NCBI GenBank assembly: GCA_965112965.1
Contig: CBCOTE010000022.1
Coordinates: 62,001-126,000 of the forward strand
Length of the DNA: 64,000 nucleotides
Source of the DNA: CBCOTE01 sp965112965
GTDB lineage: Bacteria; Desulfobacterota; Desulfovibrionia; Desulfovibrionales; Desulfovibrionaceae
Reading direction: 5' to 3'
Below the pieces are notes generated by a model, which did not search any database, was not told the origin of the DNA, and saw nothing but the letters and a program-made list of their open reading frames with translations. A program made the position numbers and the translations under genes. Shown piece by piece: positions 42,813 to 53,947 of the stretch; position 1 is the stretch's first letter; every line of letters begins with the position of its first letter.

Positions 42813-43979
42813 ATGATCCGAATTCTGCACCTCATTACCAGTCTTGGCACAGGCGGAACCGAGATCTCCCTATACCGACTCCTACGCAGTCTAGACCAAA
42901 AACGCTTCCTCAGCCGCGTAGCCAGCCTAGTGCCTGACGGTCCCATGGCCGAACGCATTCGCGGCCTAAATATACCAGTGGACGACCTAAATTGCCCACG
43001 CGGCCGGCCGGACCCCAGGACCATCTTCCGGCTACGCCGTATTCTGGCTATATTCCGGCCGCGGGTGATCATGACCTGGCTCTACCACGCTGACCTGCTC
43101 GGCCTCATCGCCACCAGGAAGCCCATGCTACCGGCAGGCCTACCCACCCCGTCCCTGGTCTGGAACTTACGATGTACCGTCATAGGCCTAGTACGCCGCA
43201 ATCCCCTCACATGGCTAGTACGCCGAGTAAATGCCTGGTGCTCCTCACTGCCCGATCTGGTGCTGACCAATAGCACCGCCGGACGCTCAGTGCACACTGC
43301 CCTAGGCTATCAGCCCCGACGCTGGGAAACCATTCCTAACGGTATCGACCCAGAGGAATTCCGACCCAATCCCACGGCCCAAAAACTACTGCGCACCGAC
43401 CTAGGTTTCCCACCGGACACTATTTTAGTTGGATTAGCCGGCCGCTACGATCCCATGAAGGGTCATGAGCTCTTCTGCAGCGCCGCCAGTCTAGCCACAC
43501 TAGAACAGCCCAGGCTCGGCTTCGTATGCTGCGGTGACGGCATCGCCCCAGACAATACCGCCCTGATGCGATACATTGAGGCCGCTGGTATTGCCCATCG
43601 CACCAGACTGCTGGGCCGGATAGAAGATATGCCCGGATTCTTCACCGGCCTAGACATTGCCTGCCTTGCCTCTATAGGCGAAGGTTTTCCTAATGTGCTA
43701 GCCGAAGCTATGGCCTGTAGCGTGCCCTGCGTAGCCACCGACGCCGGCGACGCCTCAGCCATTCTGGGTAATACAGGCCGCCTGGTGCCCGTAGCCGATC
43801 CTCCGGCCTTAGGTCAAGCCTTAGCCGAATTGGCTGGATTACCGGCTAAGAAACGCCGAACTTTAGGTCGTGCCGCCCGAGAGCGCATCATAGAGTACTA
43901 CGCCCAAGACACCATGCTGCGCCACTACGAGGCCATGCTCGACACACTAACTAATAGAACGACCCTTACGCTCTTATGA
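42813..43979 (+). CDS. Glycosyltransferase, GT4 family
   Basis: A 388-residue GT-B fold enzyme. The N-terminal domain starts MIRILHLITSLGTGGTEISL, the typical glycine-rich donor/acceptor loop of GT4 proteins. The C-terminal domain has VGLAGRYDPMKGHELFCSAA, RTRLLGRIEDMPGFFTGLDI and the conserved EGFPNVLAEAMACSVPCVAT, which holds the E-x7-E nucleotide-sugar motif. These enzymes add sugars from NDP-sugars to lipid or glycan acceptors in capsule, LPS or glycoprotein pathways. The donor and acceptor here are unknown. A methyltransferase follows 13 bases after the stop, which suggests a shared pathway. No clear ribosome-binding site precedes the ATG. The gene is intact and GC-rich compared with its flanks. 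Confidence 0.9.
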   Translation: MIRILHLITSLGTGGTEISLYRLLRSLDQKRFLSRVASLVPDGPMAERIRGLNIPVDDLNCPRGRPDPRTIFRLRRILAIFRPRVIMTWLYHADLLGLIATRKPMLPAGLPTPSLVWNLRCTVIGLVRRNPLTWLVRRVNAWCSSLPDLVLTNSTAGRSVHTALGYQPRRWETIPNGIDPEEFRPNPTAQKLLRTDLGFPPDTILVGLAGRYDPMKGHELFCSAASLATLEQPRLGFVCCGDGIAPDNTALMRYIEAAGIAHRTRLLGRIEDMPGFFTGLDIACLASIGEGFPNVLAEAMACSVPCVATDAGDASAILGNTGRLVPVADPPALGQALAELAGLPAKKRRTLGRAARERIIEYYAQDTMLRHYEAMLDTLTNRTTLTLL

Positions 43980-43992
43980 TAAAAGTAGCCTG

Positions 43993-44886
43993 ATGCGGCT
44001 GCCAATTAAAATTAACAAAACAAACTGGCCGGACTGGCTTAGTTGCACCAGACTAGCCATGCCTGATCCGAGGCCCTTGTGTCGCCCAGGACCGCCCCTA
44101 GACCGAACAATCTTCTCTAGTGCTCTATCCTCTCTCATGTGGGGCTCAACCTGGAAAACCACTAAATCAAACCGCCAGCCCCAGAGCGATGCCCTCCTCA
44201 TCGCAGCTTTAACCGACGAGGCACTGGCCCGTCCCATACAGCCTCTGCGCCTACTAGAGGTTGGTGCAGCTAACGGCACCAATGCAATGGACCTTCTAGC
44301 TCGATTAGATGCCGCACATTTGACTTTGGAACGGTACTTCGTCACCGATGCTAACACTCGCATCGCCTGCCTTGAGCGGAACGGATACACCTATTTTTTC
44401 GACGAGGATGGCCGAGTGACCATGGCCGCTACAGATCGGCTTCTGATATACGCCAACTGTCACGGAGCTCCCAACTGGCTATCTACCGCCGTAGGCCGTA
44501 TACTGAAATGCGCTCCGACTAACTGGCCAAAATCAGCTTGGCGCTCCACCTTCCAGCCCGAACTCGAAGCTATGGCCAATCAGGATCAGCGCCTAGCGCT
44601 CCTCCGCCACGACATACGCCATTGCTGGCCCTATGGATTGGTAAACGGCATTAAGGCTGCCAACATACTCAACCCAAGCTATCACGACCAAACCGAACTC
44701 GCCACGGCTGTGAGACACCTCTTGGTGGCCCTAACCCCAGGCGGCCGACTACTTGTGGTGGATAATCGACCCAAAGAGTGCGCCTCTCTATTTCGGCTGG
44801 AAACTTCCGGTCTCCGATTAGAGGCCTGCCTTGGCCCCGGAGCAGATGTGACCCCCGTGATACTGAAACTAGCTCCAATGTCCTGA
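43993..44886 (+). CDS. Putative class I SAM-dependent methyltransferase
   Basis: A 297-residue protein. The central motif LRLLEVGAANGTNAMDLLAR fits motif I of Rossmann-fold methyltransferases (ExGxxxG). A later HLLVALTPGGRLLVVDNRP fits the post-III strand region (LxPGGxLLV). The N-terminal 70 residues are unlike anything I recognise and contain WPDWLSCTRLAMPDP. The Asp/Glu of motif II is not obvious. I cannot tell the substrate; being 13 bases after a GT4 glycosyltransferase, it may modify a surface sugar. The start is uncertain because no strong ribosome-binding site is seen. There is no sign of decay. Confidence 0.7.
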   Translation: MRLPIKINKTNWPDWLSCTRLAMPDPRPLCRPGPPLDRTIFSSALSSLMWGSTWKTTKSNRQPQSDALLIAALTDEALARPIQPLRLLEVGAANGTNAMDLLARLDAAHLTLERYFVTDANTRIACLERNGYTYFFDEDGRVTMAATDRLLIYANCHGAPNWLSTAVGRILKCAPTNWPKSAWRSTFQPELEAMANQDQRLALLRHDIRHCWPYGLVNGIKAANILNPSYHDQTELATAVRHLLVALTPGGRLLVVDNRPKECASLFRLETSGLRLEACLGPGADVTPVILKLAPMS

Positions 44887-47800
44887 ATAACTTTTTGCCC
44901 AGTATCCACAACCGCTGTGGACAATTCCTAATCTTAAAACCTTCCTCAATACCGTACCATGCCCCTTACCGTGGCCATAACCTTGGTCTATTCACGCCCG
45001 ATCCTTGGCCGCTCCACATACGCCGCATCACAGGCCGCCCATTCATCTTCAACATATGCACTACGCTAACATCAACAACTTCATAGACACTATCTTACTA
45101 CTCTGTGACTCAATACTGTCTATGGGCTACAATAACACAACAATTCTCCGCCGTGCAAACAGATCTAGCTGGAGCTACGGTCTGAACTTAAAATATTTGC
45201 CTGTTAACAACCATTTATTATCTAAAAATATTTTTTTGACTCTGATATCGGATAATCGCTACATGACTAAACCCGTAGAATAAGATGATAAGTCCTCTCT
45301 AAGACCAACTATGGCTAAACACCAAACGGCTAAGGGCCTACTAAACAAAAATAAAATACCGCTACCACAGCATATAATAAACATAAATCAACTATAAAAT
45401 CACTGGTGATAGCATTGGTCCAGCTATTTTCAAGATCTAAAAACCATCCAGCAGCTACAGATAAGGCACTAATACCACTAAGTATGAGACAATGGATCAT
45501 ATCAACCGGCCAGATACAATGCCTGGACGCCCTCTTCTTATTAAAATCATACTAGGCAGCTCCGTCTGGATAGTGATCAAATCCTAAATATAACACCAGC
45601 GTGGTAATCTCCTCCAACTGCTGTATAACTTAGCTTAAAATTGAAATAACAGGCCAGCACCTGACATATCTAGCCATACCAGCGACAAAAAAATGACATA
45701 GTCCGTTTGGCTGCAACTGTTGGATTATGACTTACAGGCTCTAAACTGACATTAAAATAGTCATGCCAGATAATGACCGCTCATGTCTTGTATAAGGAGC
45801 TGCTGTGAGCATAAAAGTAAATACCAGCCTCATCTATATATGATTCGGTCCAAATAATACACCGTAATCAGCCAACGATTTCGGTTCCAGTCCATAAACT
45901 GATACGGACCGTTACTAAAACTAATTGGAGTAATCATAGTACGTAACTAAAATATTCCATAAAAATACCATTCGCTGCTTTTCTAAAAAGACGTAGACAA
46001 ATAGACGCTTATTCAGCGACAAGATCCACTTATACCATAACTTACCACGGCCTTGAAGGCTTCGCAGTAAGTTCTGGAGTCAGCTCTACACTCTAAGTAT
46101 CCCGGTCAGCTTTCAAGTAAAGCTGCCGAAAGGCTTCGCCTGCCATATTTACGATATCAAACTGCCACTTCCATAAGAATATAATTATAATTAACTAACT
46201 GGAATAACTGAATCATATAATCTTGCAACTGATTAAGGTAATATATCTAAAAGGCCTTCCCGAACTAGGAAAGACGAACATCATGTTAGATCACCTAAAA
46301 AATCATCCGCTGTATAGAATTGATCATGTTTCTCTTGCACCCTATGCTGTCGCCGCTAGCGTCCGAATCCTCTTCTAGCCGTGTAATCTGGGACTCTGCG
46401 GCATATTTACCCTAAGCCTAGACCAGCCATTATTTAAAGACTAACTATCCCTGCATCACGTTCTCATCTATAAACCACCCAAACATATATCTATTAGTTA
46501 TAGAACTATAATTTGATAATATTATCAATAAATTATTTAAATAATTTTATATATTTTATTGCCGAAATCTATTATAATAAACTACAATGTGCTGTATAAT
46601 ATATTTATATAAAAAATATATAATATATGATGCGACTATTAAATCAAATTATCGACATATTATACATACGTAACAAATTACTAAAAAATAAAATATGGCG
46701 TGTTTTTGTTGATAGATATAAAATGTAAAAAATTTTTAACATTGTTAGACAACGCTGTCTTTGTTGTGCTCCTGCTTCAGACCGGCTCAACCGCCTGGGC
46801 TAAAAAAAATGACAAGAATCCTGCTGGACCCTCTTAACAGCCTCTTCGACAGCAAGACTAAGAATTAAGAACTAGTGTGGCAACTCAGAGAGAAGTTCCA
46901 TCCTACATCCAACCCTATAGGCAATGCCAACGCGACCACATCTATGTACGTAGTCCGACTCTATTTCTAAGAGTACGGATTAAACGTACAATGTTACAAC
47001 CAACTTAAACGCTAAGAAAGTATATATTCTAACTTAATCGATATACTCTAAAATGACGACAATTCAACCAGCTGCAACGACTACAAGCAACCCCGTCTAC
47101 CCCAAAATAAGATCCTAAAAGTTAACCCCTGGGAGTCAGCCATCGCCTAATACCTGCACGCCAGCCTTAACCCCATGTAGACTATGACCAATATAGCAAG
47201 TGCTGAAAAAACAAGCGGCTTTCGTTCCCGGCTATATCCAAACGTTGCCACAACGACAAAATAAGGGAAACGCATCAGATCAAAGAGAGAGACGCCAACC
47301 TTGACCGGACAAGACGCGCACGCAGAATAGAGAGAAGACAATAGACCGGCCGTCATTCTGAGGGGCAAGCCTAATCAGCCATAGCCAGACCATTATTTAA
47401 CCACCATAGTCAGTGAGGTATGAGTAACTAATTGCCTGGTTCTGGAGGACGCCCATCCTTCTCCCGCAGCAGCGTACAAATGTGTCGGCTGTAACGACTG
47501 TTGGCCGTGGCCCGTAAACACACCTAAGAAGCCGCTCTTCGATCTACACAGACCTGTTTCGTCTCAGGCGGCTAGATCAGGTTCTGCCAAATACGGGTCA
47601 GACAGACGCCGTCCACTCCGATGGTCAAAGACTACCTACGGCTCAAGGTAGTAGATATACACCAGCTCTACACTATCCCCGCCCCCGGCCGCTGGCCAGA
47701 CCCAACAACGTGGAAAAAGACACACATCCATAATAACGGTCTGTAAGGCGTCTTCCGGGAGTAAGCGCTACTAAATAAATGGCCAATGTACTACTGGAGG

Positions 47801-48776
47801 GCCAGACCAAAAATAGACAATGGTTTGATATAATTGATGATCTCCACGACTTTAAGTTCTTCTTTAAAAAAATATAAATTTAAATCTGGGTCGAGAAAGT
47901 CGGCATTGAAAGCCGGCATCAGACAAGCCTGATGGTCTGAATCAAACTATGTATACAGGTAATAGCCGGAGATAAAACGGCGGCTGACTTCACAGGTTAA
48001 AAGATGGGGCAAGGGCGATGGCAAGACTCAACATGCAATCGAACAGCAAGGCGGTTATACGTATGACGGTCATACTATAAAAAATATTTGAATTATAACC
48101 TTGGAGGCATTAATATTATTAAATTTTATAATATCCATCACCATAGTAATCTCCTAAATTGCAAGGCCAGACTGTGAACACAATACAGTACAGCCATTGT
48201 AGCTATGCTTCAGTACAGATGGGCGGATCCACATCCACCTCAATGTTCTCAGCCGCTTAGTTTATAATTATCATACCCATAAAATCGATCATGGCAAACC
48301 AGGGCACACCCATACACTTACATGTCAATCCTAATTTATTATTGAAGTCGTAATTCTCAGGTGTTAGATTCTTAAGAGCTTAGTCTGAGCGACACTTATC
48401 ATTGACGTATATTAACTGACGTAAGATAGCCAATGCAATCTAGTTTTCAGCTAGAATCATCTTTGTGTACAATATACTGTCTTAGGCACATATAGCGCTT
48501 ATGCACTAGATTATCTTCAAAATAAGCCCTATAAATAGGCCACCTCCAATGAAAATTTCGCCTAAGTGCTTACAGTATGATTTTTTTATACCATAACGGG
48601 ACTTTCTCTTGATTTCGATATCGATATTAGGTGTGTAGTCACTAAGACAGCACAATAAAATAAATATCTATAACACACTTAAAGTCCAAACCATTGAATA
48701 TCTTTTTTCGACCAGTACCATCCGTATGGATGTCGCCTATGGACCGCCAGCTCCGACTGGATTAGAAAGGAACACT
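44887..48776. other. Long non-coding/decayed stretch
   Basis: About 3.9 kb without an intact gene. Segment 46500-46740 is almost pure A/T. On the plus strand near 47610-47700 a fragment MVKDYLRLKVVDIHQLYTIP followed by APGRWPDPTTW looks like real protein but I cannot name it. A minus-strand fragment near 46080-46180 reads FDIVNMAGEAFRQLYLKADR. The 73-codon minus-strand stretch at 47147-47368 has two hydrophobic segments and is probably a remnant. Two small neighbouring stem-loops occur near 47900-47945 (CATCAG/CTGATG is the clearer one). Confidence 0.4.
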
Positions 48777-50237
48777 ATGGATGCAATTGTCACCCTCCCC
48801 TGGGGTTACCTTATTATTATCACCCTAACTATGGGTGGGTATTTGCTCACCTTTGTGCTCATACCGCGTATCCTACTGGACCGACGAGGGCCCGAGGCTA
48901 CTATGGCCTGGATTCTCGCCATCGCCCTCCTGCCTTACATAGGGGCCGCCATATTCTATCTCTTCGGCCGCACCTGCATCCGACTACGTGTGCGCAAGCG
49001 ACGACTGCTGCACTGGGACTTTCTGCGTCGTCTGGACGGTTTCGACGCTCCCGAGGCCGAAGCCGAACGCCTAGTTGCGGCCTTACCCGAACAGACTCGA
49101 TCTCTAAGTCTGATGTCTACCGCCTTCGACGGCACTCTTCTGTCCCCAGGCAACCGAGTACAGACATACATCGACGGCAACGTCGCCTACACAGCTATGG
49201 AGGAAGCCATTGAAAATGCCCAACGGCATGTGCACCTAATGAGCTATATCTACCGCGCCGACACCACGGGCCGGCGCTTCCGGGATCTTCTGTCGGCCAA
49301 AGCTCAAGAAGGGGTGGAGGTACGTCTGCTAGTGGATGGCTTCGGCGGATCAGAGCTGAACGGAGCCTTTATTGCCCCACTTCTAGCCGCTGGTGCTCGC
49401 TTCGGTCGTTTTTCGCCCATGTTCTTGGCTCGGGGACACTGGCGACCAAACCTACGTAATCACCGTAAAATCCTGATAGTGGATGGCACCATAGGTTTCA
49501 CAGGAGGCTTAAACATAGGAGATGAGTACGCTAACCGCAAACACTGCTACGCCCCTTGGCGGGACACGCACCTACAGCTGGAAGGCCCAGCAGCACGGCA
49601 GCTACAGGAAATCTTTGCCGACGACTGGCTCTTCTCCACCGGAGAGGACCTAACCAGCCCCGACTACTTCCCAGTAATCCCGGCTTGCGGCCCAGATTTA
49701 GTCCAGGTTATTGCCAGCGGACCAGACCGTGAACCGACAATCCATCGAATCTTTTTCACAGCTATCAACCAAGCCCGTAAACGACTAGATATAACCACAG
49801 CCTACTTTGTGCCAGATCCCGCAGTGCTACTAGCAATTAAGGCCGCAGCTTGGCGCGGTGTTGCAGTGAATGTGCTTGTGCCTGGTCGCTCTGACTCTCA
49901 CTTAGTACGACTAGCTGGCCGTTCCTACTACCCAGAACTTTTAGAGGCCGGCGTGCGCATCTACGAGCATAAGCCGGGTATACTGCACGCTAAGACGCTC
50001 GTAATAGATGGAATATGGAGCACAATAGGCTCGGCGAACATGGATATCCGGAGTTTTTTGCTCAATTACGAGGCTAACGTACTCGTCTGGAGCGAATTAT
50101 TCGCTCAGCAGATGATAGAAATTTTTCTCGCCGACCTGACGGCCGCCACACCGGTAACCCTCTCCCGCCTGGCCACAGTCTCTCGCCCACGCCGCCTAGC
50201 TGAAGCGATCTGTCGAGCTTTATCACCTGTACTATAA
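48777..50237 (+). CDS. cls: Cardiolipin synthase
   Basis: A phospholipase-D superfamily enzyme at the inner membrane that joins two phosphatidylglycerol molecules into cardiolipin. From the ATG at 48777 it has 486 residues. Two N-terminal membrane helices are seen (GYLIIITLTMGGYLLTFVLI and TMAWILAIALLPYIGAAIFY), followed by two HKD motifs: NHRKILIVDGTIGFTGGLN and LHAKTLVIDGIWSTIGSANM. Both have the H-x-K-x4-D pattern intact. The ending LLNYEANVLVWSELFAQQMI and FLADLTAA is also typical. AAAGGA lies five to six bases ahead of 48777, so I prefer this start to the ATG at 48726. It stands alone between non-coding stretches. Cardiolipin is often needed for energy-coupling and polar membrane complexes. 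Confidence 0.94.
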   Translation: MDAIVTLPWGYLIIITLTMGGYLLTFVLIPRILLDRRGPEATMAWILAIALLPYIGAAIFYLFGRTCIRLRVRKRRLLHWDFLRRLDGFDAPEAEAERLVAALPEQTRSLSLMSTAFDGTLLSPGNRVQTYIDGNVAYTAMEEAIENAQRHVHLMSYIYRADTTGRRFRDLLSAKAQEGVEVRLLVDGFGGSELNGAFIAPLLAAGARFGRFSPMFLARGHWRPNLRNHRKILIVDGTIGFTGGLNIGDEYANRKHCYAPWRDTHLQLEGPAARQLQEIFADDWLFSTGEDLTSPDYFPVIPACGPDLVQVIASGPDREPTIHRIFFTAINQARKRLDITTAYFVPDPAVLLAIKAAAWRGVAVNVLVPGRSDSHLVRLAGRSYYPELLEAGVRIYEHKPGILHAKTLVIDGIWSTIGSANMDIRSFLLNYEANVLVWSELFAQQMIEIFLADLTAATPVTLSRLATVSRPRRLAEAICRALSPVL

Positions 50238-51836
50238 TAACTTTTTTTGGGCTCATACAGACGATGCGCTCACCTATATGGGTCGCAATAAAATAAAAAA
50301 CCAGCCGAAGACTAACCTCTTTATATTAACAATACACATTAGTTAACTATCTTTTTTGTTTATGGAACCAATAACTCTATCATAACAAGTTTATTTTTTT
50401 GGGTACTTGAACCATAACTGTTACATATCCATATATGTGAGCTAAAAAAAGAGGGCAGTATAGCCGAAAGATTTTACTGTTATCGCCAGGAACATACTAA
50501 ACACGTTGCACCGCAGCGTCGCAAAATGGCTAGCCAAACACCTTAAGAAACTGCTAACCGAATAAAAAATATCTAAACACGGATATAAACTGACCATGAC
50601 AAACACATATCCAACCATTACTGCCGTAACCTAGACCGAGGGGCCTTTGACTTTTCTGGTAATACTTAGCCGTACCACGCTTCCCGGCTAGAGGATCTGA
50701 CGAAATATAAATCTACGCCTCAAGACCATCCGGCATTAAGAGAACCGTTTTTATTCTAATAGACCGCCACTGATGAGTATAAACTGAACAGCCTGCTCAG
50801 CTCCCCCTTATAAAAAATAGAACCCTGGCCATCGACGGGTTACAGTTTAAAAAAATAATTAGTATTCATACAAACTAGAAACTATATGGCTAGCAGAGTC
50901 TTTCAAAGTCTGACTCCACAGCCACAGATTGTCCTAAACTAACCGCCCACGCCATAAACGTTAGCCAACGCAGTTAGTATCGAATCCAAAAAATGACTTA
51001 TCTTCCATACACTGTACTGCCTCATGCTACGACACTGAGGCGACATATTAGCATGCAGCGGAAAATTAGTAATCAAGGCTGATTAAAATGGATTTCCCGA
51101 AAGAATTAAAATCAGCAAATGGCAATCACTAAAAATGATACAACCACTGCACCAGCCATCGCACATCCAGAGGACTTATCATATACAGGATTGTCGACAA
51201 CAACTAATAGACATTCTCTTCAATATTATAACCGAAACTACTGCCTCAATGTCACACAAAAAATTGATAAATATAGCGGTGAGGCGACTAACGTCAGAAC
51301 CACACATATGGCACCAAGACTAAACAAAAAAATTGATATTGATGGACAAGCTGACACAAGCATTGGGTCCAGAATGATAGCCTATACTAAGTACGTATAA
51401 AAAACGCGCTTAGGCTATCGTAACTATTTATATTGTCTCCTCTAGAACGACCACGACTCACCCGAGTCGATATCCTTGAAGTCAACGTGCATTTCATTGA
51501 CTACCTTGTAAGACCATTTTTACTAAGATGTTATTAGTTCCGCGGCTAAATCTAGGAGCCGAATAAAGAAGAATAACGGTCAACAACTCTCCCTTATACT
51601 AGCCCAGGCTTTTCCTTCACATCCAAGGGGACATCCCGTCTAGCGTCCGACTAAAATTGGCATAGGCCTCGGCGGTGTTGATATATTTAAATATAGCTAA
51701 ACACCTTCATTCACTATAAACGATAGAATATCATGCCCGGGTGACATCATGCTGAAATGGTAACCAGCTAACAGTCCAATTTATAAAATTCAATACTCAA
51801 AAAATCAGTATCCCACTATACAGATACAATCCAGCC
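50238..51836. other. Non-coding stretch downstream of fliI
   Basis: About 1.6 kb. In flagellar operons fliJ usually follows fliI, so this side (minus strand, 51836 downward) is where fliJ would be. I see no FliJ-like coiled coil in any frame. A 93-codon plus-strand open stretch (51119-51400) has no ribosome-binding site and a composition unlike the real genes. Confidence 0.45.
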
Positions 51837-53156
51837 TCATCTCATCAGCCTCTGAACCCATTCGAAGCTTTCCTCCAATGAGCTCGACTTATCCACTACC
51901 TGCTGCAAATATTCATGAATTGGACCAATCATAGCCAGAGTCTTGCGAATCTCTGGGTTGAAACCATGGGCATAAGCGCCGATATTCACTATGTCTTCCA
52001 TACGTTTATAGGTGACTAAATGTTGTATGAAAGCGTGACCCGCCGCCACCACCTCACGCGGCGTCACGTCAGTGCGCAGGCGACTGATACTTTTGAGTAT
52101 GTCGATACAGGGGTAGTGCCCCTGATCAGCCATCTCCTGAGTAAGCACAATATGCCCATCCAGAATGGAACGCACTGCGCTAGCCACAGGTTCGTTAAAG
52201 TCATGCCCATCTACCAGCACGTTATAGATACCGGTAATTGTGCCCCGGCTACTACTGCCGGCTCGTCCCAGAAGCTTGGATAGCTGGGTGAAAACCGAGG
52301 GTGTATAGCCGTTGATGGTGGACGGCTCGCCTGCAGCTAAGCCTACTTCACGGACGGCCATAGCAAAGTGTGTTACTGAATCTATTATAAGTAGCACATC
52401 CATCCCTTGATCTCTGAAATACTCTGCCACTGCAGTAGCGGCGTAAGCCGCGCGTATACGCACTAGTGGACTAACGTCTGCGGTGGCCACTATCAAAACA
52501 GAGTGAGACAAACCTTCGGGACCCAGGCTCTTATCCATGAACTTCAGCACATCACAGCTACGCTCGCCCACCAGAGCTAAAACATTTATATCGGCCTTAG
52601 TGTAGCGAGCTATCATACCCATGAGCATAGACTTGCCCATGCTCGATCCGGCTATGATGCCAACTCGCTGCCCTTTACCTAGAGTAAGTAGCCCATTGAT
52701 TGCCCGCACACCTACGTCCAGGGGTTCGCTAATGTACGGCCGCTCCAATGGACTTATAGGCTTAATAAAGATGGGGTAGTAGCGACTGGGCACGATAGGT
52801 CCCAGATTGTCCAGGGGGACACCAAAAGCGTCTACAACGCGGCCGAGTAAAATAGAACCCATAGGGAAAAGTGACGGTGTGGCGTCATTCTCGATAAGCA
52901 TGCCTGGTCTGATGCCGTGTAGGTCACCATACGGCATAAATAGTACCGAATCTTCACGAAAACCCACCACCTCAGCAGCCAAATTCTGTGCCCGAATCTC
53001 ACCACATTCGGATAGCAGCCGACACGCCGAGCCCAAAGGCGTCCTCACTCCACGACCCTCCACGATAAGCCCCACCAACTTGCTCACCTTACTATAGCTG
53101 CGGCAAGGCTCCACATTTTTAAGGATGTCCAGACAGGCTTGCAGTTTCAGGCTCAC
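51837..53156 (-). CDS. fliI: Flagellum-specific ATPase FliI (divergent catalytic loop)
   Basis: FliI is the hexameric ATPase that helps load substrates into the flagellar type III export gate. The product has 439 residues and the normal layout: N-terminal barrel, then ATPase core. The Walker A region IIAGSSMGKSMLMGMIARY (residues 169-176 for AGSSMGKS) still fits [AG]x4GK[ST]. However the conserved catalytic loop GERGREV is GERSCDV (197-203), so the catalytic Glu is replaced by Asp and its Arg by Cys. DSLTR becomes DSVTH (259-263), LLERAG becomes LLGRAG, and VEGDD becomes VDGHD. The rest (GYTPSVFTQLSKLL, ILDGHIVLTQEMA) remains close to the family. The start is GTG with AGGGA ahead, 41 bases after fliH. 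The frame is intact, but the pattern suggests weak or lost ATPase activity. Confidence 0.93.
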   Translation of the reverse strand: MSLKLQACLDILKNVEPCRSYSKVSKLVGLIVEGRGVRTPLGSACRLLSECGEIRAQNLAAEVVGFREDSVLFMPYGDLHGIRPGMLIENDATPSLFPMGSILLGRVVDAFGVPLDNLGPIVPSRYYPIFIKPISPLERPYISEPLDVGVRAINGLLTLGKGQRVGIIAGSSMGKSMLMGMIARYTKADINVLALVGERSCDVLKFMDKSLGPEGLSHSVLIVATADVSPLVRIRAAYAATAVAEYFRDQGMDVLLIIDSVTHFAMAVREVGLAAGEPSTINGYTPSVFTQLSKLLGRAGSSSRGTITGIYNVLVDGHDFNEPVASAVRSILDGHIVLTQEMADQGHYPCIDILKSISRLRTDVTPREVVAAGHAFIQHLVTYKRMEDIVNIGAYAHGFNPEIRKTLAMIGPIHEYLQQVVDKSSSLEESFEWVQRLMR

Positions 53157-53197
53157 GATCTTTCCCTATTCATAACCATAGACTTTGCTTTATAGTT

Positions 53198-53947
53198 CTA
53201 GCCCGGAATATCCTCACCAGCCAAATCTAGCTGATCCAAGATCTCCCGAATAGGCGCTAAACGCCCCTTTATTGTATTGTCCACTATTCTATAATCGCTC
53301 TCGATAGCTAACCCCCCAGGCTGCATAGCCACATCGGTACGAATATGCCATCGATCTAGACCCTGGTAGCATTCTCTCGCTCTCTCTAACAGCTCTTGCA
53401 TAGTGGCCTCGTCATCGGGATGCACCCGAACACATAGACCCGTACGTCTGTCCAATAAGTCTACAGCCTGGGCCAGATAATACTCCAAGATCTTATATCG
53501 GTCTATTGCTAGCTCTCGGCCCAATACCCGCTCTACGGCCAAGCGTACTAAATCAGTGAGGGCCTGGCGGTGCTCCTGCCAGATGGCCGCCATACCGGCC
53601 TGCACTGAAGTTAAGGCCTGAGCCATAGAGTCGACTATTGCCTGACGAGCAGCTTTCATCTGCTCCTGGGCCTCCTCTAAGCCTTGAGTAAAGCCTTCCT
53701 GCCGGGCATTTTTGCGCAGGACATCGACCTCAGCCCGACCCTCGTCTAGAATCTCCTTGGCCTTAGCCGCGGCACGCGCCTTGACCCGATCCATGTACTC
53801 CACTTCCATGGCAACACTCCATGCAACACGCTGACCACGGCCACCCAGCCCTCCCAAAGAAGTCTGATTGGCTCCACCTGAACCCATGGCCCGAACAATC
53901 CTGCTTGTGCACTGGCCGGCCGTATCGGTCTGGCTAGATAAAAACAT
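53198..53947 (-). CDS. fliH: Flagellar export ATPase regulator FliH
   Basis: FliH dimerises, binds FliI and links it to the C-ring through FliN; it is related to the F/V-ATPase stator. The 249-residue product has a variable glycine-rich N-terminus (GGANQTSLGGLGGRGQR), a central charged coiled coil (MDRVKARAAAKAKEILDEGR through QEGFTQGLEEAQEQM), and the conserved C-terminal domain with VRLAVERVLGRELAIDRYKI, VRVHPDDEATM and VAMQPGGLAIESDYRIVDNT. Its start overlaps the end of fliG by 14 bases, with GAGG ahead of the ATG. It lies between fliG and fliI, as expected. Identification rests on the C-terminal domain and position; the frame is intact. Confidence 0.88.
   Translation of the reverse strand: MFLSSQTDTAGQCTSRIVRAMGSGGANQTSLGGLGGRGQRVAWSVAMEVEYMDRVKARAAAKAKEILDEGRAEVDVLRKNARQEGFTQGLEEAQEQMKAARQAIVDSMAQALTSVQAGMAAIWQEHRQALTDLVRLAVERVLGRELAIDRYKILEYYLAQAVDLLDRRTGLCVRVHPDDEATMQELLERARECYQGLDRWHIRTDVAMQPGGLAIESDYRIVDNTIKGRLAPIREILDQLDLAGEDIPG

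Noticed and set aside
44887..48776. Search for rnpB, ssrA or ffs RNA in the long gaps
   Set aside because: None of the characteristic conserved stretches of these RNAs was seen in any gap.
51119..51400. 93-codon plus-strand open stretch starting MAITKNDTTTAPAIAHPEDL
   Set aside because: No ribosome-binding site, no recognisable motif, composition unlike the real genes; probably chance.
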